Assembly: GCF_022664395.1 (NCBI RefSeq)
Contig: NZ_JAKRET010000013.1
Location: forward strand, 62,001-126,000
Origin: Sphingomonas lacusdianchii
GTDB taxonomy: Bacteria; Pseudomonadota; Alphaproteobacteria; Sphingomonadales; Sphingomonadaceae
Length of the DNA stretch: 64,000 nt
Direction of reading: 5' to 3'
This document shows, piece by piece, positions 21,385 to 30,212 of this stretch. How positions within the stretch are numbered: position 1 is the first letter of the stretch; each line of letters begins with the position of its first letter. The notes below the pieces were generated by a model, which did not search any database, had not been told where the DNA came from, and saw nothing but the letters and a program-made list of their open reading frames with translations. The translations under genes and the position numbers were made by a program.

Positions 21385-22932
21385 GTGAACGCATTCGGAC
21401 GGCGGAGCGGCATAAGCGGGGCGGGCGGCGGCAGGCCATCCTTCGGGGTGGCGCGGCCGATGCAGGGATCGGGGCCGGCGCGTGCCGCCGATCTCGACCT
21501 CGCCGCGCAATTCCCGCCGCTGACCCAGTTGCCGCTGTCGGGTGACGATTTCGCGCCGATGCCCGGCGAACAGGCCGGCAGTTTGCCCCAGGGGGTGGGC
21601 GATGCGATGCAGCGGCTCGCCGATCGGCAGGCGCTGTCGGGGGAGGCGGGCAACAGCCGCGTCGAGGGGTTCGAATCCTCGATCCACCGCATCAAGGAAC
21701 AGGTGCTGCCGCGCCTGCTCGAACGCGTCGATCCCGAAGCCGCCGCGACGCTCAGCAAGGACGAACTGGCCGAGGAATTCCGGCCGATCGTCGGCGAGGT
21801 GCTGGCCGAATTGAAGCTGACGCTGAACCGGCGCGAGCAGTTCGCGCTGGAAAAGGTGCTGGTCGACGAACTGCTGGGGCTTGGCCCGCTCGAGGAACTG
21901 CTCGCCGATCCGGCGGTCAGCGACATCATGGTCAACGGCCCCGAACAGACCTTCGTCGAGCGCAAGGGCAAGCTGGAGCTGGCCAATATCGCGTTTCGCG
22001 ACGAGGAGCATCTGTTCCAGATCGCGCAGCGCATCTGCAACTCGGTCGGGCGCCGCGTCGACCAGACCACGCCGCTGGCCGATGCCCGGCTGAAGGACGG
22101 CAGCCGCGTCAACGTGATCGTGCCGCCGCTCAGCCTGAAGGGCACGGCGATCTCGATCCGCAAATTCTCGGCGAAGCCGATCACCATCGACATGATGGCC
22201 GGCTTCGGATCGATGAGCAAGGAAATGGCCACCGCGCTGAAGGTCGCGGGCGCCAGCCGGTTCAACATCGTCATCTCCGGCGGCACCGGCTCGGGCAAGA
22301 CGACGATGCTCAACGCGCTGTCGAAGATGATCGACCCCGGCGAGCGCGTGCTGACCATCGAGGATGCCGCCGAACTGCGCCTGCAACAGCCGCACTGGCT
22401 GCCGCTCGAAACCCGCCCGCCCAATCTGGAAGGGCAAGGCGAGGTCACCATCCGCGATCTGGTCAAGAACGCGCTGCGTATGCGCCCGGACCGCATCATC
22501 CTCGGCGAAATTCGCGGCAGCGAGTGTTTCGACCTGCTCGCGGCGATGAATACCGGCCATGACGGATCGATGGCGACGCTTCACGCCAACTCCCCGCGCG
22601 AATGCCTCGCGCGGATGGAGAATATGGTGATGATGTCGGACATCAAGGTACCGAAGGAAGCGATCAGCCGTCAGATCGCCGATTCGGTCGACCTCGTCGT
22701 ACAGGTCAAGCGCCTGCGCGACGGTTCGCGCCGCGTGACCAACATCACCGAAGTGATCGGGATGGAAGGCCCGGTGATCGTCACCCAGGAACTGTTCAAG
22801 TTCGAATATCTGGACGAAAGCGCCGACGGCAAGATCATCGGCGAATATCGATCGATGGGGATGCGCCCCTATACGCTCGACAAGGCACGGCAATATGGCT
22901 TCGACCAGGCATTGCTGGAGGCGTGCCTGTAG
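21385..22932 (+). CDS. CpaF-family type II/IV secretion ATPase (Tad-like), orphan
   Basis: About 515 residues. After a Gly/Pro-rich N-terminal extension comes the CpaF N domain and a RecA-like ATPase core: Walker A GGTGSGKTT (about 299-307), Asp box TIEDAAEL, Walker B with MRPDRIILGEIRGSE, and the His box TGHDGSMATLHAN. CpaF hexamers drive assembly of Flp/Tad pili. No other tad or cpa gene is adjacent, so this is an orphan copy. The GTG at 21385 is nine bases after AAGG and is preferred to a GTG at 21376. The 3' end abuts the protease gene. Confidence 0.88.
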   Translation: MNAFGRRSGISGAGGGRPSFGVARPMQGSGPARAADLDLAAQFPPLTQLPLSGDDFAPMPGEQAGSLPQGVGDAMQRLADRQALSGEAGNSRVEGFESSIHRIKEQVLPRLLERVDPEAAATLSKDELAEEFRPIVGEVLAELKLTLNRREQFALEKVLVDELLGLGPLEELLADPAVSDIMVNGPEQTFVERKGKLELANIAFRDEEHLFQIAQRICNSVGRRVDQTTPLADARLKDGSRVNVIVPPLSLKGTAISIRKFSAKPITIDMMAGFGSMSKEMATALKVAGASRFNIVISGGTGSGKTTMLNALSKMIDPGERVLTIEDAAELRLQQPHWLPLETRPPNLEGQGEVTIRDLVKNALRMRPDRIILGEIRGSECFDLLAAMNTGHDGSMATLHANSPRECLARMENMVMMSDIKVPKEAISRQIADSVDLVVQVKRLRDGSRRVTNITEVIGMEGPVIVTQELFKFEYLDESADGKIIGEYRSMGMRPYTLDKARQYGFDQALLEACL

Positions 22933-22964
22933 CGCGGATCGAACGCGCGTCCTACATCCGGGCG

Positions 22965-24134
22965 GTGTTGCTTCGCCTGATCCTCGCGCTGCTGCTCTGC
23001 GCGCCCGCCGCTGCCCATGCGCAGGGCACGCTGTCCGCCGATGCCGAGGCGCGCTGGGTGCCGTTCACGCTGACGGCTGCCAACCATCTGCGCTTTGCGA
23101 TGACGATCGACGGCGTCGCGGCGCAGGCGCTGCTCGACACCGGGCTGAACCATAGTGCGGTCAGCCGGGAGTTCGCCCGGCGGGCGAAGCTGACCATCGA
23201 TACGAAGGATGCCGCCGCCGGAGTCGCGCTGGGCGGATCGATCCGGGTCGACTGGGCAGCGACCCGGGCGGTGGCATTCGGCGCGCTCAGCCGCAGCGGT
23301 GGGCGGGTGGCGGTGATCGACCTGCCGAAACTGCTCGCCAGCGCGTCGGGCGATGCCGACATATTGGTGGGAACCGACCTGATCGGCCCGCACGCGCTCG
23401 ACATCGATTTCGCCAATCGCCGTTTCCGGCTGTTGCCGAGCGGGCGGATGCCGTTCACCGGTACCCGCGTGCCGATGTCGCGGCAGTCGGACACCGGCCT
23501 GTACCTGACGCAGGCGACGCTCGGTCGGACCCGCATCCGCCCGTTGCTGGTCGATACCGGCGACGGCGGGGCGCTCAGCATCGCCCGCAGCCAGTGGCGG
23601 GCGGCAGCGATCAAGGGCGCGCGCGTCACGTCGACCATCGCCTATGGCGCAGGCGGGGTGGTCGATGCCGGACTGACCGTGACCGACGCCGTGGCACTGG
23701 GTGGGCTAAGGACCGGTCCGATCGAACTCAGGATCGAAGCGGACGGCGGCTTCGCCAAACAGGTCCGAGTCGCCGGGCGGATCGGCACCGGCCTGTTGCT
23801 GCGCTACCGCGTGCTGCTCGATCCGGGGGCCGGACAGATGCTGCTCTTGCCAAATCCCGACGCCCCGCCCGCCCCGCTCAAATCGACCAGCGGACTGCTG
23901 CTCGGCTATGATCGGGCGCGGCTGCGCGTGTTGCACGTCATGGCCGGCAGCCCGGCCGCCAAGGCGGGGTGGAAGGCCGACGAACTGATCTGTCAGGTCG
24001 ATGGACAGGCGGTGGCGCTGACCCCCGATGGCGGGGTCGATGTCCGCTGGGGCACCGATGCGCCGGGGCGGGTCGTGCGGCTGACCCTGTGCGATGGCGC
24101 GACGAGGACGCTGACGCTGGCGCGATTCTACTGA
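22965..24134 (+). CDS. Exported aspartic protease with two DTG sites and a C-terminal PDZ domain
   Basis: About 389 residues from a GTG at 22965; a GTG at 22923 overlapping the CpaF gene is an alternative. The N terminus is a signal peptide ending AAAHAQ. Two retropepsin-like halves follow, each with a DTG: LLDTGLNHS (Asp58) and LLVDTGDGG (Asp197). The C-terminal 80 residues read as a PDZ domain (VLHVMAGSPAAKAGWKADELICQVDG). The pair of aspartates in one chain could form a complete pepsin-like active site in the periplasm. The substrate is unknown. The end overlaps the convergent cytochrome gene by seven bases. Confidence 0.82.
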   Translation: MLLRLILALLLCAPAAAHAQGTLSADAEARWVPFTLTAANHLRFAMTIDGVAAQALLDTGLNHSAVSREFARRAKLTIDTKDAAAGVALGGSIRVDWAATRAVAFGALSRSGGRVAVIDLPKLLASASGDADILVGTDLIGPHALDIDFANRRFRLLPSGRMPFTGTRVPMSRQSDTGLYLTQATLGRTRIRPLLVDTGDGGALSIARSQWRAAAIKGARVTSTIAYGAGGVVDAGLTVTDAVALGGLRTGPIELRIEADGGFAKQVRVAGRIGTGLLLRYRVLLDPGAGQMLLLPNPDAPPAPLKSTSGLLLGYDRARLRVLHVMAGSPAAKAGWKADELICQVDGQAVALTPDGGVDVRWGTDAPGRVVRLTLCDGATRTLTLARFY

Positions 24135-24922
24135 ACGCGCGGCGTTGCGCCGCTACCCGGCACCGCCGCTCTGGCGACCAGATATGCCTGGATCGCCGCC
24201 ACCTCCTGCCGGGTCAGGCTCGACAGCCGCTTGCGCGCCTCCTGCGCCATGTCGCCGGCGGGCTGGCCGTTGCGGTTGATGCCGGTCGTCAGCAGGCGCG
24301 CGAATTCGCCCGGCGTATAGGCGGCGGCGATCGACAGGTCCGGCGGATCGCCCGGACGCGGATCGCGTGGCCCCGACAGCTCCGGTCCATGGCATTCGGC
24401 GCAGGCGATCGTCGCCAGATAGCGGCCCTGCCGGAACCTGTCGTCCAGCACGACCGGCTGTCGCGCCTTCAGCCGTTCGGCCTGCGCCGCCGAGTCCTGA
24501 AACCCATGCTCGATCGCCACCGCGAACATCGGGCCGCGACGGATCGGCGGATGGTCGGTGCCGCTTGGCGGGACGGTGCGCAGCCATGCGATCAGGTCGC
24601 GCAGGTCATCGTCCGATATCTGGCGTTGCGCGAACGTCGGCATGAACCAGAGCACGCTGCCATCCGGGCGGCGTCCGCTGCGCAGCACCTGTTCGATCTG
24701 CCGATCGGACCAGCGCGGCAGGATGCGCGACAGGTTGCTGCTCCACGCAAGGGCGAATTGCGGATCTTCCTCGAACAGATGCCCGTCGAGCTTCGCGCCA
24801 TGGCAACTGGTGCAGCCCATCACCGTCGCCAGCCGATGGCCATGGTCGATATCGGCCGATGGCCGCGTCGTCCCGCATCCGGCCAGCAGCAACAGCGCGG
24901 CAACCATTCCCCATGATCGCAT
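24128..24922 (-). CDS. Diheme c-type cytochrome lipoprotein
   Basis: 264 residues. The signal sequence ends LLLAGC with lipidated Cys16, so the protein is membrane-anchored and faces the periplasm. Two heme c sites are present: CTSCH (37-41) and CAECH (174-178), each in a separate cytochrome c domain, with methionine ligands likely in the WFMPTF and GDMAQ segments. It is an electron carrier of unknown partner. The start ATG at 24922 has the ribosome site GGGGGACG. No oxidase or dehydrogenase is adjacent. Confidence 0.88.
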   Translation of the reverse strand: MRSWGMVAALLLLAGCGTTRPSADIDHGHRLATVMGCTSCHGAKLDGHLFEEDPQFALAWSSNLSRILPRWSDRQIEQVLRSGRRPDGSVLWFMPTFAQRQISDDDLRDLIAWLRTVPPSGTDHPPIRRGPMFAVAIEHGFQDSAAQAERLKARQPVVLDDRFRQGRYLATIACAECHGPELSGPRDPRPGDPPDLSIAAAYTPGEFARLLTTGINRNGQPAGDMAQEARKRLSSLTRQEVAAIQAYLVARAAVPGSGATPRVQ

Positions 24923-24990
24923 GACGTCCCCCCCCGACGCATCCTGTCGGGTACAGAATAGCAGCTTTGCGACCGTTCGGATATCGTGCC

Positions 24991-25173
24991 CTATTTCTGC
25001 GCCAGCGCCATCGCGACGCTGAACACCATCAGCAACACCGCCAGCAGTTGCAGCAGCGTCCATGGTACCCACCCGACCCGATCGGGATCGCGCCTGCGGC
25101 TACGGCGGCGTTCGGCCAGTACCGAACCGGCGAAGAGCATCGCCGCGCCCGCCGCAATAGTCCATAAGATCAT
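24991..25173 (-). CDS. Small two-helix membrane protein, hypothetical
   Basis: 60 residues from the ATG at 25173: a first hydrophobic segment (about 2-19), a short Arg-rich loop (AERRRSRRRDPDR) and a second hydrophobic segment (about 38-57). The charge pattern suggests both ends outside and the loop in the cytoplasm. The function is unknown. It is transcribed away from the methyltransferase gene and toward the cytochrome gene, 68 bp before it, so it may share a transcript with the cytochrome. Confidence 0.55.
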   Translation of the reverse strand: MILWTIAAGAAMLFAGSVLAERRRSRRRDPDRVGWVPWTLLQLLAVLLMVFSVAMALAQK

Positions 25174-25213
25174 AATAGCATCGTCCACCCAGCGTCCTTT
25201 CCGGAGAATCGCC

Positions 25214-26014
25214 ATGCGTCGAACCGCCCTGTTGCTGCCAGCGTTAAGTGTCGCGCTGCTCGCCCTGACCCCGGCCCCGGCGCAGGCGCCCAAGGGGCCG
25301 ATCGCCGCCGCCATCGCCTCGCCGCTGCGCGATCCGGCGAATACGCCGCGCGACCGCTATCGTCACCCGGCCGAGACGCTGGCATTCTTCGGGGTGAAGC
25401 CGACCGATACGGTGGTCGAGATCTGGCCGGGCAATGGCTGGTACAGCGAAATCCTCGCCCCGATGCTGCGCGAAAAGGGTCGCTATGTCGCCGCCGGTCC
25501 GCTGCCGCGGACGGCCGAGATGCTGACGAAGCTGCAGGCGCGCGACGCGACGGCGTTCGGCAAGGCACAGGCCGTCGCCTTCCCGTCCGATGCCGGACAG
25601 GCCGGCGTGCCCGACGGCATGGCGGACAAGGTGCTGACCTTCCGCAACGTCCATAACTGGCGCTTCGGCGGGGCGGATCAGGCGCAGGCGGCGTTCAATG
25701 CGATGTTCCGGATGTTGAAGCCGGGCGGCGTGCTGGGCGTGGTCGAACACCGGCTGCCGGAAAGCCGCGATGCCGCCGCCGAGGAAAAGTCGGGTTATAT
25801 GAAGGAAAGCTCGGTCATCGCCTTTGCGACCAAGGCCGGGTTCAAGCTGGCAGGCAGGTCGAACGTCAACGCCAACCCGAAGGACACCGCCGATTGGCCG
25901 CAGGGGGTGTGGACGCTGCCGCCGACCTATCGGTTGAAGGATGTCGACCGCGCGAAATATGCCGCGATCGGCGAGAGCGACCGGATGACGCTGCGCTTCG
26001 TCAAGCCGAAGTGA
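25214..26014 (+). CDS. Exported SAM-dependent methyltransferase-like protein (COG4798 type)
   Basis: 266 residues. A signal peptide (MRRTALLLPALSVALLALTPAPAQA) precedes a class I methyltransferase fold with a weak motif I (VVEIWPGNGWYSEILAP, about 68-84) and MLKPGGVLGVVEHR. Family members annotated as predicted methyltransferases carry the same export signal. Because S-adenosylmethionine is not expected in the periplasm, the biochemical role is open. GGAGA precedes the ATG at 25214. The gene is single and ends at a strong hairpin. A second exported methyltransferase-like protein occurs at 59959-60717. Confidence 0.78.
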   Translation: MRRTALLLPALSVALLALTPAPAQAPKGPIAAAIASPLRDPANTPRDRYRHPAETLAFFGVKPTDTVVEIWPGNGWYSEILAPMLREKGRYVAAGPLPRTAEMLTKLQARDATAFGKAQAVAFPSDAGQAGVPDGMADKVLTFRNVHNWRFGGADQAQAAFNAMFRMLKPGGVLGVVEHRLPESRDAAAEEKSGYMKESSVIAFATKAGFKLAGRSNVNANPKDTADWPQGVWTLPPTYRLKDVDRAKYAAIGESDRMTLRFVKPK

Positions 26015-26020
26015 AGGCTC

Positions 26021-26042
26021 GGGGCGGGATTATACCCGCCCC
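26021..26042 (+). terminator. Stem-loop after the exported methyltransferase gene
   Basis: GGGGCGGG-ATTATA-CCCGCCCC is a perfect 8-bp GC stem seven bases after the stop. It lacks a T-run on the plus strand. Confidence 0.6.
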
Positions 26043-26046
26043 CACC

Positions 26047-26154
26047 AACCCCGGCTGGTTCGAGCATATCGCGAATCGCAGTCGAGGAGGATTGCTCCAC
26101 CCAGCGCCTTCTCGACTTCGCGTGGGGTTGCTCGAACCCAACGCGAACAGGGTT
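26047..26154. repeat. Inverted repeat of the TTCGAGC type
   Basis: AACCCCGGCTGGTTCGAGCA (26047-26066) is matched by an imperfect complement near 26127-26155 (TGCTCGAACCC...CAGGGTT), with a smaller CTCGAC/GTCGAG pair inside. It lies in the gap between convergent genes. Confidence 0.55.
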
Positions 26155-26717
26155 CAGCTTCGAACGACCCCGGTTTCGCGGAACGGCCGCGGCTCCTTCG
26201 GCGGAACCGTCCCTTCGTTCAGCCGGCATTGCCAGAAGCCGACATCGATCCAGCGGCCCTGTTTGAAGCCGACCTCGCGATACACGCCCGCGCGGCGGAA
26301 GCCGACCGCTTCGTGCAGCGTGATCGACGCGTCGTTGGGGAGCGACAGCACGCCGATCGCCTGGGTAAAGCCCTGCGCGCGCAGCGTGTCGATCAGCGCT
26401 TCGTACAACAGCCGCCCCGTCCCCTTCTGCTGCGCGCTGCCGGCCATGTAGATCGAGGTTTCGACGACATAGCGGTAGGCGGGCCGTTCGCGGAACTTCG
26501 TCGCATAGGCATAGCCGAGCACGGCATCGCCATCCGCCTCGCCCGTCGTCGCGACCAGCCACGGATAGAAGCCGTCGCTGGCGGCCATGCGGTGGCGGAT
26601 CGCGCGGGTGTCCGGCGCCTCGGTTTCGAACGACACCGTGCCGCCCAGCACATAGGGGGCGTAGATCGCGGCGATCGCGGCGGCGTCCTCGGGCCGGGCG
26701 GCGCGGATCGCGATCAT
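26154..26717 (-). CDS. GNAT N-acetyltransferase, phosphinothricin acetyltransferase-like
   Basis: 187 residues. It opens MIAIRAARPEDAAAIAAIYAPYV and has ETSIYM, QQKGTGRLLYEALIDTL (the acetyl-CoA pyrophosphate loop, about 106-122), GVLSLPNDASITLHEAVGF and GRWIDVGFWQ. This is the Pat/Bar/ArsN-like branch, whose members acetylate phosphinothricin or related amino-acid analogues. True substrate is unknown. The start overlaps the sppA stop by four bases, so it is translated with sppA. There is no sign of recent transfer. Confidence 0.82.
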   Translation of the reverse strand: MIAIRAARPEDAAAIAAIYAPYVLGGTVSFETEAPDTRAIRHRMAASDGFYPWLVATTGEADGDAVLGYAYATKFRERPAYRYVVETSIYMAGSAQQKGTGRLLYEALIDTLRAQGFTQAIGVLSLPNDASITLHEAVGFRRAGVYREVGFKQGRWIDVGFWQCRLNEGTVPPKEPRPFRETGVVRS

Positions 26718-28597
26718 AGGCCCAGCCGCGCCACGATCAGGTCGAACAGCGACGCATCGTCGGCCGACGGGGTGACCGGCCCCAGCCCGGCGCATTCGAG
26801 GCAGCGCGCCTGCACGCCGGTCCGCGCGGTCAGCATCCGGCGGGCGTCGCCCAGCGCCTGCGCCATCAGCGCGCGCTGTTCGATCGCGGCGGCACCGAGC
26901 AGATCGGTGGCGGCGTCGGTCGTCTCGCCCTTCTCGCGATCGGCAAAGCCCTTCATCAGCTTTTCGAACGCGCTGGGTTCACGGTCGAGATAGACGGCGC
27001 GCGCCTTGGCGGGGTCGAGCTTCGCGCGGCGCGCGGCCTCGGCGACGGCATCGTTCAGATTGCCGAAGCGGTCGACCAGCCCCAGTTGCCGCGCGGTGCC
27101 GCCGTCCCACACCCGGCCCTGCCCGATCTGATCGACCCGCTGCGGCGTCAACTTGCGCGAAGCGGCGACGAGGCCGGTGAAGCGGCGATAAATGTCCTCG
27201 ACATTGCCCTGCATGATCGCATCGAACGCCGGGCTGGTCCCGCGCATCACGTCGGGCTGTCCGCTCAACGGCGTGGTGGCGACGCCATCGGCGGTGACGC
27301 CGATCTTGGCAAGGGTGTTCTCAAAGGTCGGGATGACGCCGAACACGCCGATCGACCCGGTAATGGTATTGGGTTCGGCAAAGATCACGTCACCCGGGGT
27401 CGACACCCAATAGCCGCCCGATGCGGCGAGGCCGCCCATCGAGACCACGACCGGGATCTTCGACACTTGCTTGGCTTGCAGGATCGCCTGGCGAATGCGT
27501 TCGGAGGCGAGCACCGACCCGCCCGGCGAATCGACGCGGACGACCAGCGCCTTCAGGTTCTTGCTGGCGAGACCGTCGAGCAGCAGCTTGGCGATGGTGT
27601 CGCCGCCCGCGGTGCCGGCCTTCGCCTCGCCATCGACGATCGTGCCGGCGACGGTGATGACGCCGACCGCGTCGCCGCCGGTCGGGACCGGGTTCGCCGC
27701 CAGCCAGTTGTCATACTTGATCGTGCGGAAGCTGCCCGCGCCCTTGCCCTTGTCCTCGCCCGCCAGTGCGGCAACACGGTTGCCGAAGGCGATGCGGTCG
27801 CCGAGCTGGTCGACAAGGCCGCCGCGCAGATTGGCCTGGGCGATATCGCCGCCGGCCGCCTGCACCGTTTCCGCCGGGCGGGTCAGGAAGGCGTCGATCT
27901 GTGCCTTGGGCCGCGCCTTCTGCACCGCCGCCCGCCACTGGTCGAAGATCGCGCCGTACAGCGCCTGATTGGCGGCACGTGCCGGTTCGGACTGGTCGGC
28001 GCGGGTGAAGGGTTCGACAGCGGACTTAAATTGCCCGACGCGGTAGACATGCGCATTGACACCAAGCTTGTCGATCAAGCCCTTGTAATAAGGCTGCGAC
28101 CCGCCGGGGCCGCGGAACAGCGTGCCGCCGAACGGGTTCTGCCAGATCTCGCTGGCGTTCGACGCGATGCGATAGCCGCCATCGGTGTAGAGCGTGGCAT
28201 AGGCGAGCACCGGCTTGCCCGACGCGCGGACCCGCGCAACCGCGTCGCCGACCTCGGCCAGTGTCGAGGGATAGCCGCCGGCGAACTTGTCGAGGTCGAG
28301 CACCACGACCTTCACCCGCGAATCGCCCTTTGCCGCGTCGAGCGCGCGGACCACGTCGCGCAGACGCAGTTGCTGTGCCACCGACTGGCCGCTGAGCAGC
28401 GCGACCGGATCGGCCTCGGCCGGTTGCTCGACGATCGACCCCGACAGGTCGAGCAGCAGTGCGCCATCGGTCACCCGGGTGTTGGGGCGGCTCGACAGGG
28501 CAGCGAACAGACCGCCGAAGAACAGCAGCAGCAGGATCAGGACCAGTGCGTCCTTGATCCCGACCAGCAGCTTCCACGCACCCCGGACCAGTTTCAC
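26714..28597 (-). CDS. sppA: Signal peptide peptidase SppA (67K type)
   Basis: 627 residues. One N-terminal membrane anchor (about 16-35) is followed by tandem S49 protease domains. Lys191 in RVGQFKSAVEPF and Ser393 in AASGGYW match the Lys-Ser dyad split between the two halves of the E. coli enzyme. It cleaves remnant signal peptides in the membrane from the periplasmic side. The start is a GTG at 28597 preceded by AAGGAATT. The downstream acetyltransferase gene overlaps it by four bases. A repeat element fills the space toward dnaN. Confidence 0.93.
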   Translation of the reverse strand: MKLVRGAWKLLVGIKDALVLILLLLFFGGLFAALSSRPNTRVTDGALLLDLSGSIVEQPAEADPVALLSGQSVAQQLRLRDVVRALDAAKGDSRVKVVVLDLDKFAGGYPSTLAEVGDAVARVRASGKPVLAYATLYTDGGYRIASNASEIWQNPFGGTLFRGPGGSQPYYKGLIDKLGVNAHVYRVGQFKSAVEPFTRADQSEPARAANQALYGAIFDQWRAAVQKARPKAQIDAFLTRPAETVQAAGGDIAQANLRGGLVDQLGDRIAFGNRVAALAGEDKGKGAGSFRTIKYDNWLAANPVPTGGDAVGVITVAGTIVDGEAKAGTAGGDTIAKLLLDGLASKNLKALVVRVDSPGGSVLASERIRQAILQAKQVSKIPVVVSMGGLAASGGYWVSTPGDVIFAEPNTITGSIGVFGVIPTFENTLAKIGVTADGVATTPLSGQPDVMRGTSPAFDAIMQGNVEDIYRRFTGLVAASRKLTPQRVDQIGQGRVWDGGTARQLGLVDRFGNLNDAVAEAARRAKLDPAKARAVYLDREPSAFEKLMKGFADREKGETTDAATDLLGAAAIEQRALMAQALGDARRMLTARTGVQARCLECAGLGPVTPSADDASLFDLIVARLGL

Positions 28598-28693
28598 GGC
28601 AATTCCTTCGTTTATCGTCTAGCGATAAATAGCCGGATGAAGGCCCGAGTAAAGTGGAGTCGGCACGGCTGCTTCGAACGGACTTCCAATAAA

Positions 28694-28776
28694 CGTCATC
28701 CCAGCGAAGGCTGGGATCTCTCGCGGCAGACAGACCGTGCTATCACCGGAAGATCCCAGCCTGCGCTGGGATGACG
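28694..28776. repeat. Bipartite REP-like inverted repeat upstream of sppA
   Basis: CGTCATCCCAGCGAAGG (from 28694) and its complement ending GCTGGGATGACG (to 28776) flank a loop containing TCGCGGC and CCGTGCTATCA. The same loop words occur in the copy at 52816-52897, which shows that the whole 83-bp unit, not only the arms, is repeated. Confidence 0.88.
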
Positions 28777-28801
28777 TGTTTGGCGGCGAAAAGACAGCGC
28801 G

Positions 28802-29914
28802 TCAGACGCGCATCGGCATCAGCACGTAGAGCGCGGGCGACGCGTCGTTCTCGCGGATCAGCGTCGGGGCGGCGGCATCCGACAGATGCACCTCGCACAG
28901 GTCGCTGTCGATCTGTCCGAGAATGTCGAGCAGATAGCGGCTGTTGAAGCCGATCTCGAACGGGAGCGCGGCATATTCGCCGGGTACTTCCTCCGCCGCC
29001 GCGCCGTTTTCCGGCGACGTCACCGACAGGGTGATCTTGTCGCGGTCGAGCGCCATCTTGACCGCGCGGGTCTTTTCGGTGGCGATGGTCGACACGCGAT
29101 CGACGCCGGCCATGAAGCTTTTCGGGTCGAGCTTGAGCAGCTTGTCATTCGCGGTCGGGATGACGCGCGAGTAATCGGGGAAGGTGCCGTCGATCAGCTT
29201 GCTGGTCAGGATCGCCTGCCCCAGATCGAAGCGGATCTTGCTGCCCGACAGCGACACGCCGACCGAGCCGTCGACCTCGTCCAACAGCTTGCGCAGTTCG
29301 GCGACGCATTTGCGCGGCACGATGACGTCGGGCATCTTCTCCGCGCCCTCGGGCCGGTCGACGGTCATGCGGGCAAGGCGGTGGCCATCGGTCGCAGCGG
29401 CCTTCAGCACCGGCTTGCCGTCATTCTCGGCGACGTGGAGGAAGATGCCGTTCAGATAATAGCGCGTTTCCTCGGTCGAGATCGCGAAACGGGTCTTGTC
29501 GATGATCGCCTTCAGCGTGGTCGCGGGCAGTTCGAATTGCGTCGGCAGTTCGCCCTCGGCGATCACCGGGAAATCGTCGCGCGGCAGCGTGGCGAGGCTG
29601 AAGCGCGCGCGCCCGGCGACCACGGTCAACCGCCCTTCGGCCGCCGACAACTGCACCTGTGCGCCCTCGGGCAGCTTGCGGGCGATGTCGAACAGCGTGT
29701 GCGCCGACACGGTGATCGCGCCCGCCTGATCGATCGCCGCCGCGATCGTCTCGTCGATCTGGAGATCGAGGTCGGTCGCCATCAGGCGCAGCGTCGATTC
29801 GCCTGCCTCGATCAGCACGTTCGACAGGATGGGGATGGTATTGCGCCGCTCGACCACGGACTGGACGTGGCTGAGGCCCTTCAACAGGGTCGCGCGTTCG
29901 ATCGTCGCCTTCAT
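28802..29914 (-). CDS. dnaN: DNA polymerase III beta subunit (sliding clamp)
   Basis: 370 residues, full length, with three clamp domains. It begins MKATIERATLLKGLSHVQSVVERRNTIP and ends in the usual MPMRV. Two copies make the ring that holds polymerase on DNA. It is not next to dnaA, recF or gyrB in this window. The start ATG at 29914 follows CAGGGGAAC. The intrinsic terminator at 30006-30030 lies upstream on the same strand, so dnaN probably has its own promoter between about 29920 and 30000. Confidence 0.97.
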   Translation of the reverse strand: MKATIERATLLKGLSHVQSVVERRNTIPILSNVLIEAGESTLRLMATDLDLQIDETIAAAIDQAGAITVSAHTLFDIARKLPEGAQVQLSAAEGRLTVVAGRARFSLATLPRDDFPVIAEGELPTQFELPATTLKAIIDKTRFAISTEETRYYLNGIFLHVAENDGKPVLKAAATDGHRLARMTVDRPEGAEKMPDVIVPRKCVAELRKLLDEVDGSVGVSLSGSKIRFDLGQAILTSKLIDGTFPDYSRVIPTANDKLLKLDPKSFMAGVDRVSTIATEKTRAVKMALDRDKITLSVTSPENGAAAEEVPGEYAALPFEIGFNSRYLLDILGQIDSDLCEVHLSDAAAPTLIRENDASPALYVLMPMRV

Positions 29915-29999
29915 GATGTTCCCCTGCGCGGATGCGCTCGCACTCGGGCCGGCGGATTCGGTGCCGACCCCTTAGAAAACCGAGCAGGGTGTCTAGCGC

Positions 30000-30204
30000 A
30001 AAGAAGGGCCGGAGCAAACTGCTCCGACCCTCCTCGCGCAACTTGGTTACCGAGATGTAAACGCGTCGCTTTGGTCGCTCTCTCGAGCGACTTGCGCTGC
30101 CGACCCGCTCCCCCGCCCTGCTACCCACGACAGTATCCTGAATGGGTGGCCGGGCGGGGGAGCGGGCCGGCACCGCCTGCGGGAACGCGCACCGGCGCGT
30201 TCCC
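30000..30204 (-). ncRNA. Possible structured small RNA or long 3' region between the beta-barrel gene and dnaN
   Basis: Four stem-loops follow each other on the minus strand with no reading frame of merit. They are GGGAACGCGC/GCGCGTTCCC (30181-30204), a 24-bp stem with two mismatches and a 15-base loop (30104-30127 with 30143-30166), GTCGCTC-GAGA-GAGCGAC with a GNRA-type loop (30074-30091), and an intrinsic terminator (30006-30030). This is more structure than a terminator needs. It could be an independent RNA or a stabilised 3' UTR. Confidence 0.35.
30006..30030 (-). terminator. Rho-independent terminator upstream of dnaN
   Basis: On the minus strand GGGTCGGAGCA pairs with TGCTCCGGCCC (11 bp, one G-T pair) around GTT and is followed by TTCTTT (30005-30000). 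It lies some 185 bp after the beta-barrel gene, so it may end a separate small transcript or that gene's long 3' region. Confidence 0.75.
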
Positions 30205-30212
30205 GTCAGAGA

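Noticed and set aside
25894-26451. Plus-strand open frame across the methyltransferase end and acetyltransferase gene
   Set aside because: It spans a terminator hairpin and a repeat and is antisense to the acetyltransferase; the product has no family resemblance.
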